Of a DNA stretch of 64,000 bases, positions 46,578-54,960 are shown in pieces. How positions within the stretch are numbered: position 1 is the stretch's first letter; each line of letters starts with the position of its first letter. The DNA is taken from positions 1,051,941-1,115,940 of the forward strand of contig NZ_CP039381.1 of NCBI RefSeq assembly GCF_005601135.1. The letters are read 5' to 3'. The position numbers and the translations under genes were made by a program. The DNA comes from Ruminococcus bovis. GTDB lineage: Bacteria > Bacillota > Clostridia > Oscillospirales > Acutalibacteraceae. The notes under the pieces are model-generated. The model saw only the letters and a program-made list of their open reading frames with translations, was not told the origin of the DNA and made no database searches.

Positions 46578-47570
46578 ATGAAGACTATGAAACTTGGTAA
46601 AACAGGTATGGAAGTTTCAAGAATGGGTCTTGGTACATGGTCCATTGGTGGTGGCTCAGCTTGGGGTGGCGACCACGATTTACAGACAGTTGTTGATACA
46701 ATTGTTGAAGCACCAAAGCTAGGTGTTAACCTAATTGATACAGCTCCTGGTTACAACTTTGGTAACAGTGAAAAAATTCTTGGTATGGCTCTTCAGAAAA
46801 TGAACAGAGAAGATGTTAAGATCATCACTAAGTGTGGTGTTACTTGGGATCAAGAAATGAAGGGTGACCTTTTCAATAAGGTTAACGGTATTCAACTATA
46901 TAAAAACCTAAACAGTGACTCAATCAAGAGAGAAATTGAAGAATCTCTAAAGAGAATGGGTACTGATTATGTTGATGTATATATGACTCACTGGCAGTCA
47001 ATCGAAGGTAGTGAATATTATGTTCCTATCCAGAAGACAATGGAAGTACTAAACGACCTTAAAGCTCAGGGTAAAATTAAGGCTATTGGTGCTGCTAATG
47101 TTGATATTAAGCAAATTCAGGAATATCTAAAGCATGGCGAACTAGACATTGTTCAGGCTAAGTATTCAATTCTAGACCGTGGCATTGAAGATGAAATCAT
47201 CCCTTGCTGTCGTGAAAATGGTGTTACAATTCAGGCTTACTCACCACTAGAAATGGGTCTACTTTCAGGTACAATGCCAAGAGATTACAAGCCGGTTGGT
47301 GCTCAGATTCCTAAGAAGTGGTTCCAGCCAGACAATATGCAGAAGGCTATGGATGTTATGGATCAGTGGAAGCCACTATGCGAAAAGTACAACTGTACAA
47401 TTGCAAACCTAGCACTTGCTTGGATTCTTGCTCAGGGCGAATTCATTAACCTACTAAGTGGTTCAACAACAGTTGACCAGATTAAGAAAAATGTTAAATC
47501 AACTGAACTAGAACTGGAACCAGCAGATGTAGCTATGATGCGTGATATGGTTGAAGAAATTGATAAATAA
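46578..47570 (+). CDS. Aldo/keto reductase
   Basis: A 330-residue AKR of the aldose-reductase-like aryl-alcohol/general stress group. Motifs: KLGKTGMEVSRMGLGTWSIGGG, LIDTAPGYNFGNSEKILG (Asp, Tyr), VKIITKCGV (Lys), YVDVYMTHWQ (His) and the late LLSGSTTVDQIKKNV cofactor segment. The ATG at 46578 follows AAGGTGATT; a GTG at 46569 is in frame but inside that site. Last gene of the sugar operon. It could interconvert a sugar and its alcohol or remove a toxic aldehyde. Confidence 0.9.
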   Translation: MKTMKLGKTGMEVSRMGLGTWSIGGGSAWGGDHDLQTVVDTIVEAPKLGVNLIDTAPGYNFGNSEKILGMALQKMNREDVKIITKCGVTWDQEMKGDLFNKVNGIQLYKNLNSDSIKREIEESLKRMGTDYVDVYMTHWQSIEGSEYYVPIQKTMEVLNDLKAQGKIKAIGAANVDIKQIQEYLKHGELDIVQAKYSILDRGIEDEIIPCCRENGVTIQAYSPLEMGLLSGTMPRDYKPVGAQIPKKWFQPDNMQKAMDVMDQWKPLCEKYNCTIANLALAWILAQGEFINLLSGSTTVDQIKKNVKSTELELEPADVAMMRDMVEEIDK

Positions 47571-47611
47571 TTAATTGCTCATTTTGTGATTTTCCGAATC
47601 ATCTTTTATAC

Positions 47612-47660
47612 ATTGCCACCTATTCTAAGTTCCCATTCGGAGTGGGTGGCAATAATTTTC
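47612..47660 (+). terminator. Terminator of the sugar operon
   Basis: ATTGCCACC (47612-47620) and GGTGGCAAT (47645-47653) enclose a 24-nt loop and are followed by AATTTTC. A moderate terminator. Confidence 0.65.
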
Positions 47661-47732
47661 CTATGAATATTCAATATTTATGAATTTTCTCAATTTTCTT
47701 ACAATTTATTATATAAAAAACACAAAAATCTC

Positions 47733-47761
47733 TTTACTTTATAATTTATATTTGGTATAAT
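47733..47761 (+). promoter_or_regulatory. Promoter of the DeoR regulator gene
   Basis: TTTACT (47733-47738), 17 bp, TATAAT (47756-47761). Confidence 0.6.
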
Positions 47762-47787
47762 TATAACAACGAGGGGGAGACCTAATT

Positions 47788-48540
47788 ATGGAAAAGAGAA
47801 TTGATAAAATTAGACATAAAGTTGAAACAGAAGGCGAGGTATTTGTTACAGAGTTAAGCGAACTATATGATGTAACGGAAGAAACAATTCGCCGAGATCT
47901 TGAAAAGTTAAAAAATGAAGGTGTGGTTACAAGAACCTTTGGTGGTGCAGTTCTTAACACAGTTAACCACAAGGACCACATTCACTTTTTCAAGAGAAAA
48001 TCTATTAATATAGAAGAAAAAAGAAAGATTGCTTCAATGGCTGTAAGGGCTATGCCTAAAATGCGTACACTAATGGCTGATAACAGTACAACAGTTATGG
48101 AAGCTATGAAGCTTTTGAAGAATAAGAATAATATTACTACAATTACTTTTTCAGCACAGATATTCCAAGAACTTGATGGTTCTGAAATGAGAGTTATTTC
48201 TACCGGTGGTAGATATGACGAAGATACTCTTTCATTCCAGGGTAACTTGGCTATTGACAGTATCTCAAAATATAATGTTGATGTTGCCTTTTTGAGTTGT
48301 AAGGGACTTAGCTTTGAGGGTGGTTTAATGGACTCTACAGAGGGTGAAGCTTTCCTAAAATCTGAAATGGCAAAAAGAGCTAACACAGTGGTGTTACTTG
48401 CAGATCATACAAAATTTGACCAAACAGCTTTCGTGAACTTTTTAAGTATTGATAAGCTTGATTATCTGATTACGGATGAAAAACCTGATGATAAATGGGT
48501 TGATTATTGTAATGAAAATGATATAAAGTTGATTTACTAA
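47788..48540 (+). CDS. DeoR-family transcriptional regulator
   Basis: A 250-residue repressor. The DeoR helix-turn-helix is clear (VTELSELYDVTEETIRRDLEKLKNEGVVTRTFGGAVL), followed by the DeoRC sugar-phosphate sensor domain (LMADNSTTVMEAMKLLKN, STGGRYDEDTLSFQG, VLLADHTKFD). Such proteins release DNA when a phosphorylated sugar accumulates. Position after the sugar operon suggests it controls it, possibly through the AATGTGGGAAATCCA repeats. It has its own promoter. Confidence 0.93.
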   Translation: MEKRIDKIRHKVETEGEVFVTELSELYDVTEETIRRDLEKLKNEGVVTRTFGGAVLNTVNHKDHIHFFKRKSINIEEKRKIASMAVRAMPKMRTLMADNSTTVMEAMKLLKNKNNITTITFSAQIFQELDGSEMRVISTGGRYDEDTLSFQGNLAIDSISKYNVDVAFLSCKGLSFEGGLMDSTEGEAFLKSEMAKRANTVVLLADHTKFDQTAFVNFLSIDKLDYLITDEKPDDKWVDYCNENDIKLIY

Positions 48541-48556
48541 GAACTTTGTATTGCAA

Positions 48557-48590
48557 GCCACTTGTTTAACAGGTGGCCGTTTTTATTTTT
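48557..48590 (+). terminator. Terminator after the DeoR gene
   Basis: GCCACTTGTT and AACAGGTGGC form the stem, followed by a T-rich tail. A second AAAAGCAC/GTGCTTTT hairpin occurs near 48602-48640. Confidence 0.75.
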
Positions 48591-48690
48591 GGATATTATT
48601 GAAAAGCACTGATTAAGGGGGCAAAGGTTTTTGTGCTTTTTAATTAATATAACGGATTAAAAATTTTAAGATGATAAACGAGAGATGGGT

Positions 48691-50028
48691 ATGAAAGCTC
48701 AGAAGCAAAAGATGTCTATCATTAAGAAGATGTTGATTGCTGTTGTTGCCGGTTTTGCAGTTGGTATTCTTTGTCTATTTATTAAAGGACAAATTAACGC
48801 TGATGTGTGGGATGTTGTAGATGCAATATTCTTCCAAGATATTACAGCAACAAAAAGTATTGAAGGTATTGGTATTTTCTATATTATAGGACAGTTGTTT
48901 ATGCACGGTTTGCAGATGATGATTGTTCCTCTGGTTTTATGTTCACTTAGCTTGGCACTATGTAGCTTAGCTGATCCAAAGAAACTTGGTAAAATCGCAG
49001 GTAAAACATTTATCTGCTACATATGTTTCTATGTTGTAGCAGCAGCTCTTGCAGGTGCAGCAGCTTACTTTGTTAAGTCAATGGGTTGGTTCGATGTTAA
49101 CCTACCGGCTAAGGAAGCTCAGGAACTTGTAACAATGGATGGTTATAACCCACTTGTTACAGTTGTTAATGCAGTTCCTTCTAACATTGTTAGTTCACTT
49201 TCAAGCAATAGTACAATTCTTTCAGTAGTTGTTGTTGCTATTGTGCTTGGTCTATGTATGACAGCACTTGGCGAAAAGGCTCAGCCACTTAAGAGAGTTA
49301 TTGAAGTTCTAAATGACATTGTACAGATGGCACTTAACTTCATTATTAACAAGGTTGCTCCAATTGCTATTTTCTGTATGATCGCTAGAGCATTTGCAGT
49401 TTACGGTACAGAATATATCTCACCAACACTTGTTTGGATTGCAACAACTATCATTGTTAGCTTACTACTTGTTGTTACAATTTATCCTATCGGTGTATTT
49501 ATCACAACAGGCCTAAACCCAATTACATTCCTAAAGAAAACTGCTAAGATTGGTATGTTTGCAGCAGCAACAAACTCATCAGCAGCTACACTTCCACTTA
49601 ACACAAAGACATGTACAGAAGAACTTGGTTGTTCAAAAGAAATCAGCAGTTTTGTTCTACCAACAGGTATGACAATCAATATGAATGGTACAACTGCTAT
49701 GCATATGATTGCTATTACATTTATCGGTACTGCAGCAGGTATTAATATTACTCCTGCTACTTTAGCACTAACTGCATTCCTATCAATTTGTACTGCTATC
49801 GGTACACCGGCTGTTCCTGTTGCAGGTACAACAATGGTTTATGTTGTTATGATGGGCTTAGGTTTCAACACAGAACTTTGCTTGATTGGTTATTCTCTGG
49901 TTTTGGCAATGAACTACCTACCTGGTATGGCTGTTATTACACTAAATGTTGTTGGTGACGCAGCTACAAATGTTATTGTTAATGCTAAAGAAAAACGCTT
50001 AAATAAAGAAGTATATGACAAAAAATAG
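48691..50028 (+). CDS. Dicarboxylate/amino acid:cation symporter (DAACS family)
   Basis: A membrane carrier of about 445 residues, like GltP/DctA/SstT, driven by Na+ or H+. The hallmark re-entrant loop AAATNSSAATLPLNTKTCTEELG and the ion-site helix VLPTGMTINMNGTTAMHM are intact, as is the late TAIGTPAVPVAGTTM loop. Eight helices are expected. Either ATG (48685 or 48691) is possible; the second is better spaced from GAGAG. Substrates could be glutamate, aspartate, serine/threonine or C4-dicarboxylates. It is separated from the DeoR gene by a terminator. Confidence 0.9.
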   Translation: MKAQKQKMSIIKKMLIAVVAGFAVGILCLFIKGQINADVWDVVDAIFFQDITATKSIEGIGIFYIIGQLFMHGLQMMIVPLVLCSLSLALCSLADPKKLGKIAGKTFICYICFYVVAAALAGAAAYFVKSMGWFDVNLPAKEAQELVTMDGYNPLVTVVNAVPSNIVSSLSSNSTILSVVVVAIVLGLCMTALGEKAQPLKRVIEVLNDIVQMALNFIINKVAPIAIFCMIARAFAVYGTEYISPTLVWIATTIIVSLLLVVTIYPIGVFITTGLNPITFLKKTAKIGMFAAATNSSAATLPLNTKTCTEELGCSKEISSFVLPTGMTINMNGTTAMHMIAITFIGTAAGINITPATLALTAFLSICTAIGTPAVPVAGTTMVYVVMMGLGFNTELCLIGYSLVLAMNYLPGMAVITLNVVGDAATNVIVNAKEKRLNKEVYDKK

Positions 50029-50059
50029 TCTTTCTATAACCCCCTTTAGAAAGGAAACT

Positions 50060-50095
50060 CACCTATCGGGAAACCGGTAGGTGTTTTTCTTTTGT
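50060..50095 (+). terminator. Terminator after the symporter
   Basis: CACCTATCGG and CCGGTAGGTG with a GAAA loop, then TTTTTCTTTT. A textbook terminator. Confidence 0.9.
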
Positions 50096-50243
50096 CTTAA
50101 TTTGTTCGTTATAATGCACAAATACTAACCTTGTTATATGTATATATTATACAAAAGGAGATTTTGTGGAAAATCAAAATAAAAAGCAAGAAAATGTAAT
50201 AAAAATCCTAAAAATTTAACTTTAAATTTGATTGATTTAAACA

Positions 50244-50272
50244 TTGACAATTTTTCTCAATAGGAATATTAT
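50244..50272 (+). promoter_or_regulatory. Promoter of the MATE exporter gene
   Basis: TTGACA (50244-50249), 17 bp, TATTAT (50267-50272). The leader of about 120 nt after it shows no known riboswitch. The rest of 50096-50243 appears empty. Confidence 0.7.
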
Positions 50273-50396
50273 ATTTACGAAATAAATTTGAGGTGGTATT
50301 TTAAAGAAATTTTGTGGCAGAAATTTTCTTCTTCTTTTCTATTTATAATGTAGAAAAGTTGATGTATTTATTAGTAATTTTGAAGAAGGGTAGTTA

Positions 50397-51722
50397 ATGT
50401 TTAGTAACAAGTTCATTTGCAGATTGATAGTCCCACTAATTTTTGAACAACTTTTGGCAGTTAGTGTTGGTATGGTTGATACATTTATGGTATCAATAGT
50501 TGGTCAGGTAGCAGTATCCGGCGTAGCTTTGGTTGATAATATAAATAGATTAATCATTCAGATAATGGCTGCTTTTGCTACCGGTGGTGTTGTTATTGCC
50601 AGTCAGTATTTTGGTTGTGATGATAGAGTTAGAGCAAGACACACCTGTGCTCAGCTTGAAACTATTATGATGATTTTCTCAGTTGCAGCTGCACTTATTT
50701 TCTGTGTGTTTACAAGTCCGATTTTGTCATTGATTTTTGGTTCTATCGAAAAAGATGTTATGGACTGTGCTACAACATATCTTTTCATCACTGCTCTTTC
50801 ATATCCATTCCTTGGTATGTATAATGCCGGTGCTGCTATTTTCAGAAGTGTGGGTAACAGCAAAATCAGTATGAACATCAGCTTACTGATGAATGCAATT
50901 AACATTGTGCTAAATGCAGTATTTGTTTTTGGTGCCGGTATTGGTGTTGCCGGTGTTGCACTTGCTACTTTGATTAGCAGAGTTGTTGCCGGTGTTGTAA
51001 TGACAATTTTTGCACTATCTAAGAAAAACCCTATGGCAGTACATAATCTTAAGAAATATATTCCTAAGAAAGCATTTGTTGTTAGAATTCTTAAAATCGG
51101 TATTCCTAGTGGTATCGAAAACGGTATGTTCCAAATCGGTAAAATTGTTGTTGTAAGTATGGTTGCTACCCTTGGTACAGATGCAATCGCTGCCAATTCA
51201 ATTGCCTTTCAGGTTATTGACTTCCCTAACATTCCGGGTACAGCAATAGGCCTCTCAATGGTAACTATCATTGGTCAATGCTTAGGTGCAGGTAGTGCTG
51301 AGGATGCTAAGGTTTACACCAAAAAGTTAATGAAACTAACTTACCTTAGTGACTGGGTATGTAAGTTGTTGTTACTTGTAACTGCTCCGTATATAGTAAG
51401 TCTATTCTCACTTTCACCATCAGCAACAGAAACTGCAGTATTCGTTTTGAGATGCTTCAGTATTGCTTCATTACCTGTATGGCCACTAAGCTTTGCACTT
51501 CCAAACTCATTACGAGCAGCCGGTGATGTAAACTACTCACTTGGTGTTAGTATGATTTCAATGTGGGTATTCAGAATTATTTGTAGCTATGTAATGGTTA
51601 TGGTACTTGGTTGGGGTGTCCTAGGTGTATGGCTAGGAATGTTCATTGACTGGTACGCAAGAGGTGTTGCTTACTTAGCAAGATACTTGTCAGGTAAGTG
51701 GAAAAAGCACAGAGTAATCTAA
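50397..51722 (+). CDS. MATE-family multidrug/metabolite exporter
   Basis: A 441-residue protein with about twelve transmembrane helices in two MatE halves. N-terminal: LIVPLIFEQLLAVSVGMVDTFMVSIVGQVAVSGVALVDNI. The second half starts near KIGIPSGIENGMFQIGKIVVVSMVATLGTDAIAANSIA, the duplicated equivalent. MATE carriers use Na+ or H+ gradients to export drugs or metabolites; the substrate is unknown. It is transcribed alone between two terminators. Confidence 0.93.
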   Translation: MFSNKFICRLIVPLIFEQLLAVSVGMVDTFMVSIVGQVAVSGVALVDNINRLIIQIMAAFATGGVVIASQYFGCDDRVRARHTCAQLETIMMIFSVAAALIFCVFTSPILSLIFGSIEKDVMDCATTYLFITALSYPFLGMYNAGAAIFRSVGNSKISMNISLLMNAINIVLNAVFVFGAGIGVAGVALATLISRVVAGVVMTIFALSKKNPMAVHNLKKYIPKKAFVVRILKIGIPSGIENGMFQIGKIVVVSMVATLGTDAIAANSIAFQVIDFPNIPGTAIGLSMVTIIGQCLGAGSAEDAKVYTKKLMKLTYLSDWVCKLLLLVTAPYIVSLFSLSPSATETAVFVLRCFSIASLPVWPLSFALPNSLRAAGDVNYSLGVSMISMWVFRIICSYVMVMVLGWGVLGVWLGMFIDWYARGVAYLARYLSGKWKKHRVI

Positions 51723-51737
51723 AACTACACATAAAAT

Positions 51738-51775
51738 AAACTGCTATGGAATTAAATCTCCATAGCAGTTTTTGC
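51738..51775 (+). terminator. MATE gene terminator
   Basis: AAACTGCTATGGA and TCCATAGCAGTTT form a 13-bp stem with a short T tail. Confidence 0.85.
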
Positions 51776-51794
51776 ATATACATATATAAATAGA

Positions 51795-51821
51795 AAGGAC
51801 TCAACTTTTTGTTGAGTCCTT
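51795..51821 (-). terminator. Terminator of the NSS symporter gene
   Basis: AAGGACTCAAC and GTTGAGTCCTT around T5; the U tract beyond it on the minus strand is weak. Confidence 0.65.
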
Positions 51822-51833
51822 AATTTGTTTATG

Positions 51834-53189
51834 TTAGATTGTGATAATTCCAAGCTGACTTAGAATACCTGTAACAAAGATAAATAGTAAGCAGATTGGA
51901 GCAATGTACTTAATCATAACATTGAAAAGTTTCTTTCTGCCGAACTTTTCACCATTCTTAGTGATTTCATCTGTAAGAGCCTTTGGCTTAATAACCCAAC
52001 CAACAAGAATACAAGTACAGAATGCAACGATAGGCATTAGAATACTGTTACTAATGTAGTCGAAGAATGTTAAGAAGTCCATTCCAAGAATCTTAATATT
52101 AGCCCATAAACCGTTACCAAGTGATGATGGAATACCAAGTAGTAGGCAAATACCGATAACGATTAAGCAACAAGGAATTCTCTTTAGATGGAACTTGTCC
52201 ATTAGTGAAGAAACAATAGCTTCCATAACAGAGATGGAACTTGTAATTGCTGCGAAGAATACAAGTACAAAGAATAGTAAAGCTATAATGTCACCACCGG
52301 GCATTTGCTGGAATACCTTAGGCAATGTCATAAACATTAGACCTGCACCCTGAGAAGAAAGACCTTCTTCACCACTAAAGATGTAAACTGCAGGAATAAT
52401 CATTAAACCTGCTAATAAAGCAACAAGTGTATCGAAAAATTCAATACGGTTTACTGACTTAGTTAGGTTAACATCATCTCTTGTATATGAACCGTAAGTA
52501 ACCATAATACCCATTGCAATACTCATTGAGTAGAATAGCTGACTCATAGCACCGGCTACCGTCAAAATAGAGAATTTGCTAAAGTCAGGGATTAAGTAGT
52601 ACTTAACACCCACCATTGCATTTGGAAGTGTCAGTGCGTAAATTGCAATACCAATAGTAAGTACAACAAGTAGTGGCATCAAGAATTTACTTAACTTTTC
52701 AATACCTTTCTTTACACCAAGCATAATAACAACAATGCTGATTAGCATAAAGATTAAGAAGAATACTAGTGGAGCTACAGGGTGACCGATAAAGTCACTA
52801 AAGTAACCATCTTTTGCTGCCGGAGCAACAAGACCCTGAGCATAAACTGTTACATATTTTGTAACCCAACCACCAATAACACAATAGTAAGGAATAATGA
52901 TGATTGGTACAAGGGTTGCAATGTACCCTAAGAAAGAAAACTTTTTGTTTAGTTTTTTGTAGGCAAGTACAGGACTTAGCTTTGTCTTTCTACCAATAGC
53001 AATTTCAGCAGTTAATAGAGCAAAACCAAATGTTACTGCTAAGATTAAATAAACCAGTAGAAAGATACCACCACCGTATTGAGCAGCAAGGTATGGGAAA
53101 CGCCATAGGTTACCTAAACCAACTGCACTACCGGCTGCCGCAAAGACAAATCCTAGACCACCGGAAAAACTTCCTCTTTTTTTGTCCAT
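51834..53189 (-). CDS. Neurotransmitter:sodium symporter (NSS family)
   Basis: A 451-residue LeuT-fold sodium-coupled carrier, usually for amino acids or tryptophan-like substrates. The first helix FVFAAAGSAVGLGNLWRFPYLAAQYGGGIFLLVYL contains the unwound sodium/substrate site typical of bacterial NSS. The Na2-site segment FFAAITSSISVMEAIVSS is also present. Eleven helices are expected. The start at 53189 (MDKKRGSF) follows GAGGTG by 7 nt; an upstream ATG at 53204 overlaps that site. It has its own terminator and is not part of the RiPP-like operon. Confidence 0.93.
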   Translation of the reverse strand: MDKKRGSFSGGLGFVFAAAGSAVGLGNLWRFPYLAAQYGGGIFLLVYLILAVTFGFALLTAEIAIGRKTKLSPVLAYKKLNKKFSFLGYIATLVPIIIIPYYCVIGGWVTKYVTVYAQGLVAPAAKDGYFSDFIGHPVAPLVFFLIFMLISIVVIMLGVKKGIEKLSKFLMPLLVVLTIGIAIYALTLPNAMVGVKYYLIPDFSKFSILTVAGAMSQLFYSMSIAMGIMVTYGSYTRDDVNLTKSVNRIEFFDTLVALLAGLMIIPAVYIFSGEEGLSSQGAGLMFMTLPKVFQQMPGGDIIALLFFVLVFFAAITSSISVMEAIVSSLMDKFHLKRIPCCLIVIGICLLLGIPSSLGNGLWANIKILGMDFLTFFDYISNSILMPIVAFCTCILVGWVIKPKALTDEITKNGEKFGRKKLFNVMIKYIAPICLLFIFVTGILSQLGIITI

Positions 53190-53312
53190 AATGTGGCACC
53201 TCATTTCAAATTATCCACTATATGATACCACAATTCCTAGTGCTTTACAATGAATATTTCATATTATGTGGAGTTTGTAAATAATTAACAGTGTAAAACT
53301 GTTTCTATTGTG

Positions 53313-53352
53313 AAAAAGCAACTGTAAGTATTTTACTTTTACTTGCAGTTGC
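53313..53352 (-). terminator. Terminator of the RiPP-like operon
   Basis: Minus strand stem with arms 53318-53330 and 53340-53352 and a U5 tail. It lies immediately after the peptidase gene. Confidence 0.8.
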
Positions 53353-53353
53353 C

Positions 53354-53785
53354 TTATTTTGGGTTAAATTTTCTTTTAAACCGGTTGTGTATTCTTATTA
53401 TAGAGAATAGGAATTTTTTTGTGGGAAATGATAAGCAGAAAAATCTGCTATACAGGTTAAACTTTAGGGAAGTTACTTTTGTGATTTTGTTATTGTGAGA
53501 GAATTCACTCATTTTGCCGATAATTTGGCTTTTGTCAATAACCTCTTTTTGAAATTCATTGTCACCACACATAGTAACTTTACTGCCTTTAATTTTGAGA
53601 ATTCTGTGAAGTACAAGCTGGTTTGTGTTTCTCCTAAAGAGAACAACATCATATTTCTTTAGCTTAGTTGGAAAGGTAATATATACTGAGTCTTTGTGGT
53701 CAATTAGTAGTGGGTACATACTTGTGCCATGTACCGGTGCTGAATAAAACCCATATTTTGCAATAATATCTTCAGGTTTATTCAT
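53354..53785 (-). CDS. S24/S26-type signal peptidase-like protein
   Basis: 143 residues. The catalytic Ser lies in PVHGTSMYPLL (S22), followed by KKYDVVLFRR and LVLHRILKI, where the His (H60) occupies the place of the general base in SipW/ER-type enzymes. TMCGDNEFQKE matches the conserved GDN box. There is no N-terminal membrane helix, but a basic hydrophobic C terminus may bind membrane. The ATG at 53785 overlaps the pqqD-like gene by 8 nt. In this cassette it may cleave the leader from the modified peptide. The role is inferred from context. Confidence 0.75.
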   Translation of the reverse strand: MNKPEDIIAKYGFYSAPVHGTSMYPLLIDHKDSVYITFPTKLKKYDVVLFRRNTNQLVLHRILKIKGSKVTMCGDNEFQKEVIDKSQIIGKMSEFSHNNKITKVTSLKFNLYSRFFCLSFPTKKFLFSIIRIHNRFKRKFNPK

Positions 53786-54044
53786 CAAGCAGTCCAGCCT
53801 TTTTTATAGTTGCTAAAAATTCATCAAGGTCATTTTTTGCAGTTTCTTCGTCAATATCGTACTTATCAAGTAGGCTTTTAATGATGAAATCATAGGTAAC
53901 ATCATTTTGCATAACATTCCACACAAATTCACCGGTAGAGTTCATTTTTATAAATGTATTGTCGTAATCAGCCATTTCATCTGTGGCAACTGCAACAATT
54001 TTGTCTGCAAATTTTCTTAAAATAAAACCGTTCTTAATTTTCAT
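53778..54044 (-). CDS. PqqD-like peptide-recognition protein
   Basis: 88 residues with the PqqD/RRE fold signature: ILRKFADKIVAVATDEMADY, then the FIKMNSTGEFVWNVMQNDVT turn and helix, and a C-terminal winged helix (LLDKYDIDEETAKNDLDEFLATIKKAGLL). PqqD-like proteins bind leader peptides of ribosomally made, modified peptides. The start overlaps the HprK-like gene by 11 nt and the end overlaps the peptidase gene, so the three are translationally coupled. Confidence 0.85.
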   Translation of the reverse strand: MKIKNGFILRKFADKIVAVATDEMADYDNTFIKMNSTGEFVWNVMQNDVTYDFIIKSLLDKYDIDEETAKNDLDEFLATIKKAGLLDE

Positions 54045-54747
54045 TTTCTTCTCCTATAGCACTAAGTGCAGTATAACAAGCATCATCATTCATATTGCAT
54101 TTTAACAAAAATATAGGTGTGTTCTTGGTTAGTTTTTCTATAAAGTCCATTGCTTTGATTTTACCCATAGAATTTTTTGGAAAATCACAGGCATTAAGTA
54201 GTGGGAAAAGGGACTTTTCTTTCGGTAAAGGTTCAACTGAATTTTCCTTTGCTCTTTGCAAAAAGAAAATTCCACCAAGTTCACAAGAAGTGTTTTCACC
54301 TAAATTTTCTTTACCTTGCCATGGACATCCAAACACAATAGGCTTATCCTCTATAAATCTTATAAAAGGCTTATCACCGTTAATTATTTTTACGTTATCA
54401 CCTAAACATTTTTTCCATAGCATAATGTGAGTAGTTTTTCCTGTACCGGACTTTGCAGTAAAAATATAGGCTTTACCACTATATTCTATTGCTACACTGT
54501 GAAACAATACTCCATTATAATTGTTGAAAATTTCTTTACTGATATTTCTTAAAGTAGCTGAGGACTCATACAGAAAATCAGGAAAGTTAGGAGCAATTTT
54601 CTTTTCATTTATAATGTCATTTTCGGTAACAGTAACTGTAAAGTCAAAGTTATTTTCATTAGTTTCGTAATCCCTTAGTAAGGCAGATAAATACTGGCTT
54701 TTAGGGTTAATTTTTATATTAATATTTGCAATTTTATATATAGGCAT
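54034..54747 (-). CDS. HPr kinase-like P-loop protein of a RiPP-type cassette
   Basis: 237 residues. The centre has a Walker A loop, TAKSGTGKTTHI (P-loop about 98-106), and GDKPFIRF as a likely metal/Walker B-like site. GCPWQGKENLG and the LQRAKENSVEPL end resemble HprK/PEPCK-type ATPases found next to PqqD-like genes. The N-terminal 80 residues have no known motif. It probably phosphorylates or otherwise activates the peptide or a partner; true HPr kinase is unlikely. It is preceded by a terminator and its own GGTGG ribosome site. Confidence 0.75.
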   Translation of the reverse strand: MPIYKIANINIKINPKSQYLSALLRDYETNENNFDFTVTVTENDIINEKKIAPNFPDFLYESSATLRNISKEIFNNYNGVLFHSVAIEYSGKAYIFTAKSGTGKTTHIMLWKKCLGDNVKIINGDKPFIRFIEDKPIVFGCPWQGKENLGENTSCELGGIFFLQRAKENSVEPLPKEKSLFPLLNACDFPKNSMGKIKAMDFIEKLTKNTPIFLLKCNMNDDACYTALSAIGEENEN

Positions 54748-54762
54748 TTTTCCACCAAAAAA

Positions 54763-54786
54763 GGGGACTTAACAGTCCCCAAGAAA
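54763..54786 (-). terminator. Terminator between peptide and maturation genes
   Basis: Minus strand GGGGACT and AGTCCCC around GTTA, followed by U6. It lies between the 50-aa peptide gene and the HprK-like gene. Partial read-through would give more peptide than enzyme mRNA. Confidence 0.85.
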
Positions 54787-54789
54787 TTA

Positions 54790-54942
54790 TTATATTAAAT
54801 CATCAAACCAGCTTACATAAGCATTATCTCTTGCAGAGTCTTCTGCAATTGGGTCATCCGGTGATGGTGTTGATGTTGTGATTACATCATCGTTATTAAT
54901 TTCTTCAATCTCAATTTCAATCTTGCTATAAACTTCTTTCAT
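54790..54942 (-). CDS. Candidate RiPP precursor peptide (50 aa)
   Basis: A small gene with an AAAGGA ribosome site. It encodes MKEVYSKIEIEIEEINNDDV, then ITTSTPSPDDP, and an acidic tail ending AYVSWFDDLI. The YxxIEIEIxEx...DVITTS layout resembles, from memory, small clostridial peptides that accompany PqqD/HprK-like/S26-peptidase cassettes, where DVITTS precedes the core. The tail, rich in Asp with one Trp, would be the core. It is the gene just before the terminator and the three maturation genes. The modification chemistry is unknown. Confidence 0.7.
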   Translation of the reverse strand: MKEVYSKIEIEIEEINNDDVITTSTPSPDDPIAEDSARDNAYVSWFDDLI

Positions 54943-54960
54943 TATTTAAAAAGTCCTTTC

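Noticed and set aside
53205-53312. Small frames between the NSS symporter and the RiPP-like operon
   Set aside because: Short, no ribosome site, AT-rich spacer only.
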